Shown: one piece after another, positions 63,116 through 64,000 of the stretch
Layout of the letters: every line of letters starts with the position of its first letter
Position numbering within the stretch: position 1 is the first letter of the stretch
Assembly: GCF_000023885.1 (NCBI RefSeq)
Contig: NC_013165.1
Span: 434,001 to 498,000 of the forward strand
DNA: 64,000 nucleotides
Reading direction: 5' to 3'
Source of the DNA: Slackia heliotrinireducens DSM 20476
GTDB lineage: Bacteria > Actinomycetota > Coriobacteriia > Coriobacteriales > Eggerthellaceae
Program-made: the position numbers and the translations under genes
Notes under the pieces: generated by a model
Databases searched by the model: none
The model's input: only the letters and a program-made list of their open reading frames with translations
What the model was told of the DNA's origin: nothing

Positions 63116-64000
63116 ATGAACAGGGTATGCGAGATTTTGGGAATCGAGAAGCCGGTCATCCAGGCTCCGATGCTGTGGCTGACCAGCCCCGAGCTGGTGG
63201 CTGCCGTCAGCAATGCAGGCGGTTTGGGTGTCATCGGCGTGGGCGCGGGATCCACCGAGCCCGAGGTGTCGCGCGAGGCGACCAACGAGGCGTTCCGCAC
63301 TGCCGTACGCCGTACGAAGGAGCTTACCACCAGGCCTTTCGGCGTGAACATGATGACGGCGGCGTCCGACCCCAACGGTCATAACGCCGACACCATCGCC
63401 ATCATGAAGGAAGAGGGCGTGGCTGTGGTCGTGCTCGTGGGCGACGTGTTCGCCGACGGCGAGATCGCCGCGCTCAAGGCCGACGGTTTCAAGGTGGTCG
63501 CCCGCCAGCTCAACCCCACGGTTGCCGGCGCCAAGCGCCTGGCCGAGCTCGGCGCGGACATGATTGTGGCTACGGGCTGCGACGAGGGCGGCGTTATGCC
63601 GGCCGGTGCGACGGGCACCATGTCGATGGTGGCCCTCATGTCCGAGGCCGTGGACATTCCCGTGCTGGCCGCTGGCGGTATCGTCAACGAGAAGTTCGCC
63701 CGCGCGTCCGCCGTGCTGGGTGCCGAAGGTGCCTTCGCAGGCACGCGTTTCATCCTGTCGGAGGAGTGCCGCGCGGCGCAGGCTACCAAGGAGAATCTGC
63801 TTTCCGCCGAGGCCGACGACATGGTCACGATTACCGTTTGGGGTGGCGGCGGACGCTGGCGCACCACGCCCACGGCCAAAGCCGTTGCGGCCGCGCAGGC
63901 CAATATGGCGGGCGACCTCAATCCTGACCAGGGCGATTACCGCAAGAGCGAGCTTTTGGGCCAGCTCGACGAGGGCATCAACTCCGCCAGCAGCGTCGTG
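63116..64000 (+). CDS. FMN-dependent nitronate monooxygenase family protein, second paralogue (3' end outside window)
   Basis: 295 codons are visible from ATG 63116 (GAAAGGAA upstream). It is collinear with the product of 31708, with only scattered substitutions, for example VIQAPMLW against VVHAPMLW. The FMN-binding features GGLGVIG, ATGCDEGG and VLAAGGIV are shared. The last ~20 residues lie beyond the window. Upstream DNA (AACGAAAGGAA before the start) is also conserved between the two, so the duplication included part of the leader. Confidence 0.88.
   Translation, partial: MNRVCEILGIEKPVIQAPMLWLTSPELVAAVSNAGGLGVIGVGAGSTEPEVSREATNEAFRTAVRRTKELTTRPFGVNMMTAASDPNGHNADTIAIMKEEGVAVVVLVGDVFADGEIAALKADGFKVVARQLNPTVAGAKRLAELGADMIVATGCDEGGVMPAGATGTMSMVALMSEAVDIPVLAAGGIVNEKFARASAVLGAEGAFAGTRFILSEECRAAQATKENLLSAEADDMVTITVWGGGGRWRTTPTAKAVAAAQANMAGDLNPDQGDYRKSELLGQLDEGINSASSVV

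Overview
The window reads as chromosomal DNA of a high-GC anaerobe of the Coriobacteriia, most likely Eggerthellaceae and Slackia-like. The support is a Tat-exported FAD reductase next to a membrane-spanning LuxR-type regulator, a three-gene succinate dehydrogenase/fumarate reductase set, late menaquinone genes (menB, menE), two near-identical FMN oxygenase paralogues, and many short GC-rich intergenic palindromes. The genus is an inference from gene content. No rRNA, tRNA or CRISPR array was seen.

Layout. 1-4.3 kb: polar amino-acid ABC importer (solute-binding protein cut by the window edge, two permeases, ATPase) followed by a PucR-like regulator. 4.4-6.3 kb: two membrane proteins and a divergent TetR regulator. 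6.3-9.3 kb: a palindromic element, a DUF4143-type ATPase, a 33-bp tandem repeat and an orphan antitoxin. 9.4-14 kb: Tat flavoprotein reductase, its LuxR-type regulator, and an ABC exporter locus collapsed by deletion. 14-18 kb: inverted-repeat elements, an atypical sigma factor, a metallophosphatase and a leucine-rich-variant repeat protein. 18-22 kb: gene debris, tandem operators, YjbQ, and a toxin-antitoxin pair lying between two 378-bp direct repeats. 22-26 kb: ferritin-like protein, succinate dehydrogenase/fumarate reductase operon, a beheaded Tat gene. 26.5-30.6 kb: a TOTE-type primase-helicase lying between two near-identical palindromic elements. 30.7-33.5 kb: nucleotidyltransferase, FMN oxygenase, two more palindromic elements. 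33.7-53.8 kb: a large cluster with zinc-ribbon, transglutaminase, ligand-binding, FtsK/SpoIIIE ATPase, small helical WXG100-like proteins, Ser/Thr kinase, PP2C phosphatase, two vWA proteins and two Sel1-repeat proteins. 54-57 kb: membrane protein, TrkA-N protein, an IS1595-like insertion sequence. 56.8-61 kb: TetR, menE, menB, esterase. 61-64 kb: hydrolase, radical SAM protein, second FMN oxygenase (cut by the window edge).

How it fits together. Respiration (flavoprotein reductase, Frd/Sdh, menaquinone) is one theme. The vWA, PP2C and kinase genes match the gene set known as the TerY-P triad, here combined with an FtsK-type pump and WXG100-like proteins. This suggests a phosphorylation-controlled secretion or contact machine. 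It lacks the usual type VII membrane components and may be an undescribed variant.

The most unusual signal is a family of seven ~220-bp palindromic elements with conserved ends (A-G). They fall into two subtypes. Two same-subtype pairs bracket defence-type cargo: B/C around the toxin-antitoxin pair and D/E around the TOTE gene. No transposase is visible for them.
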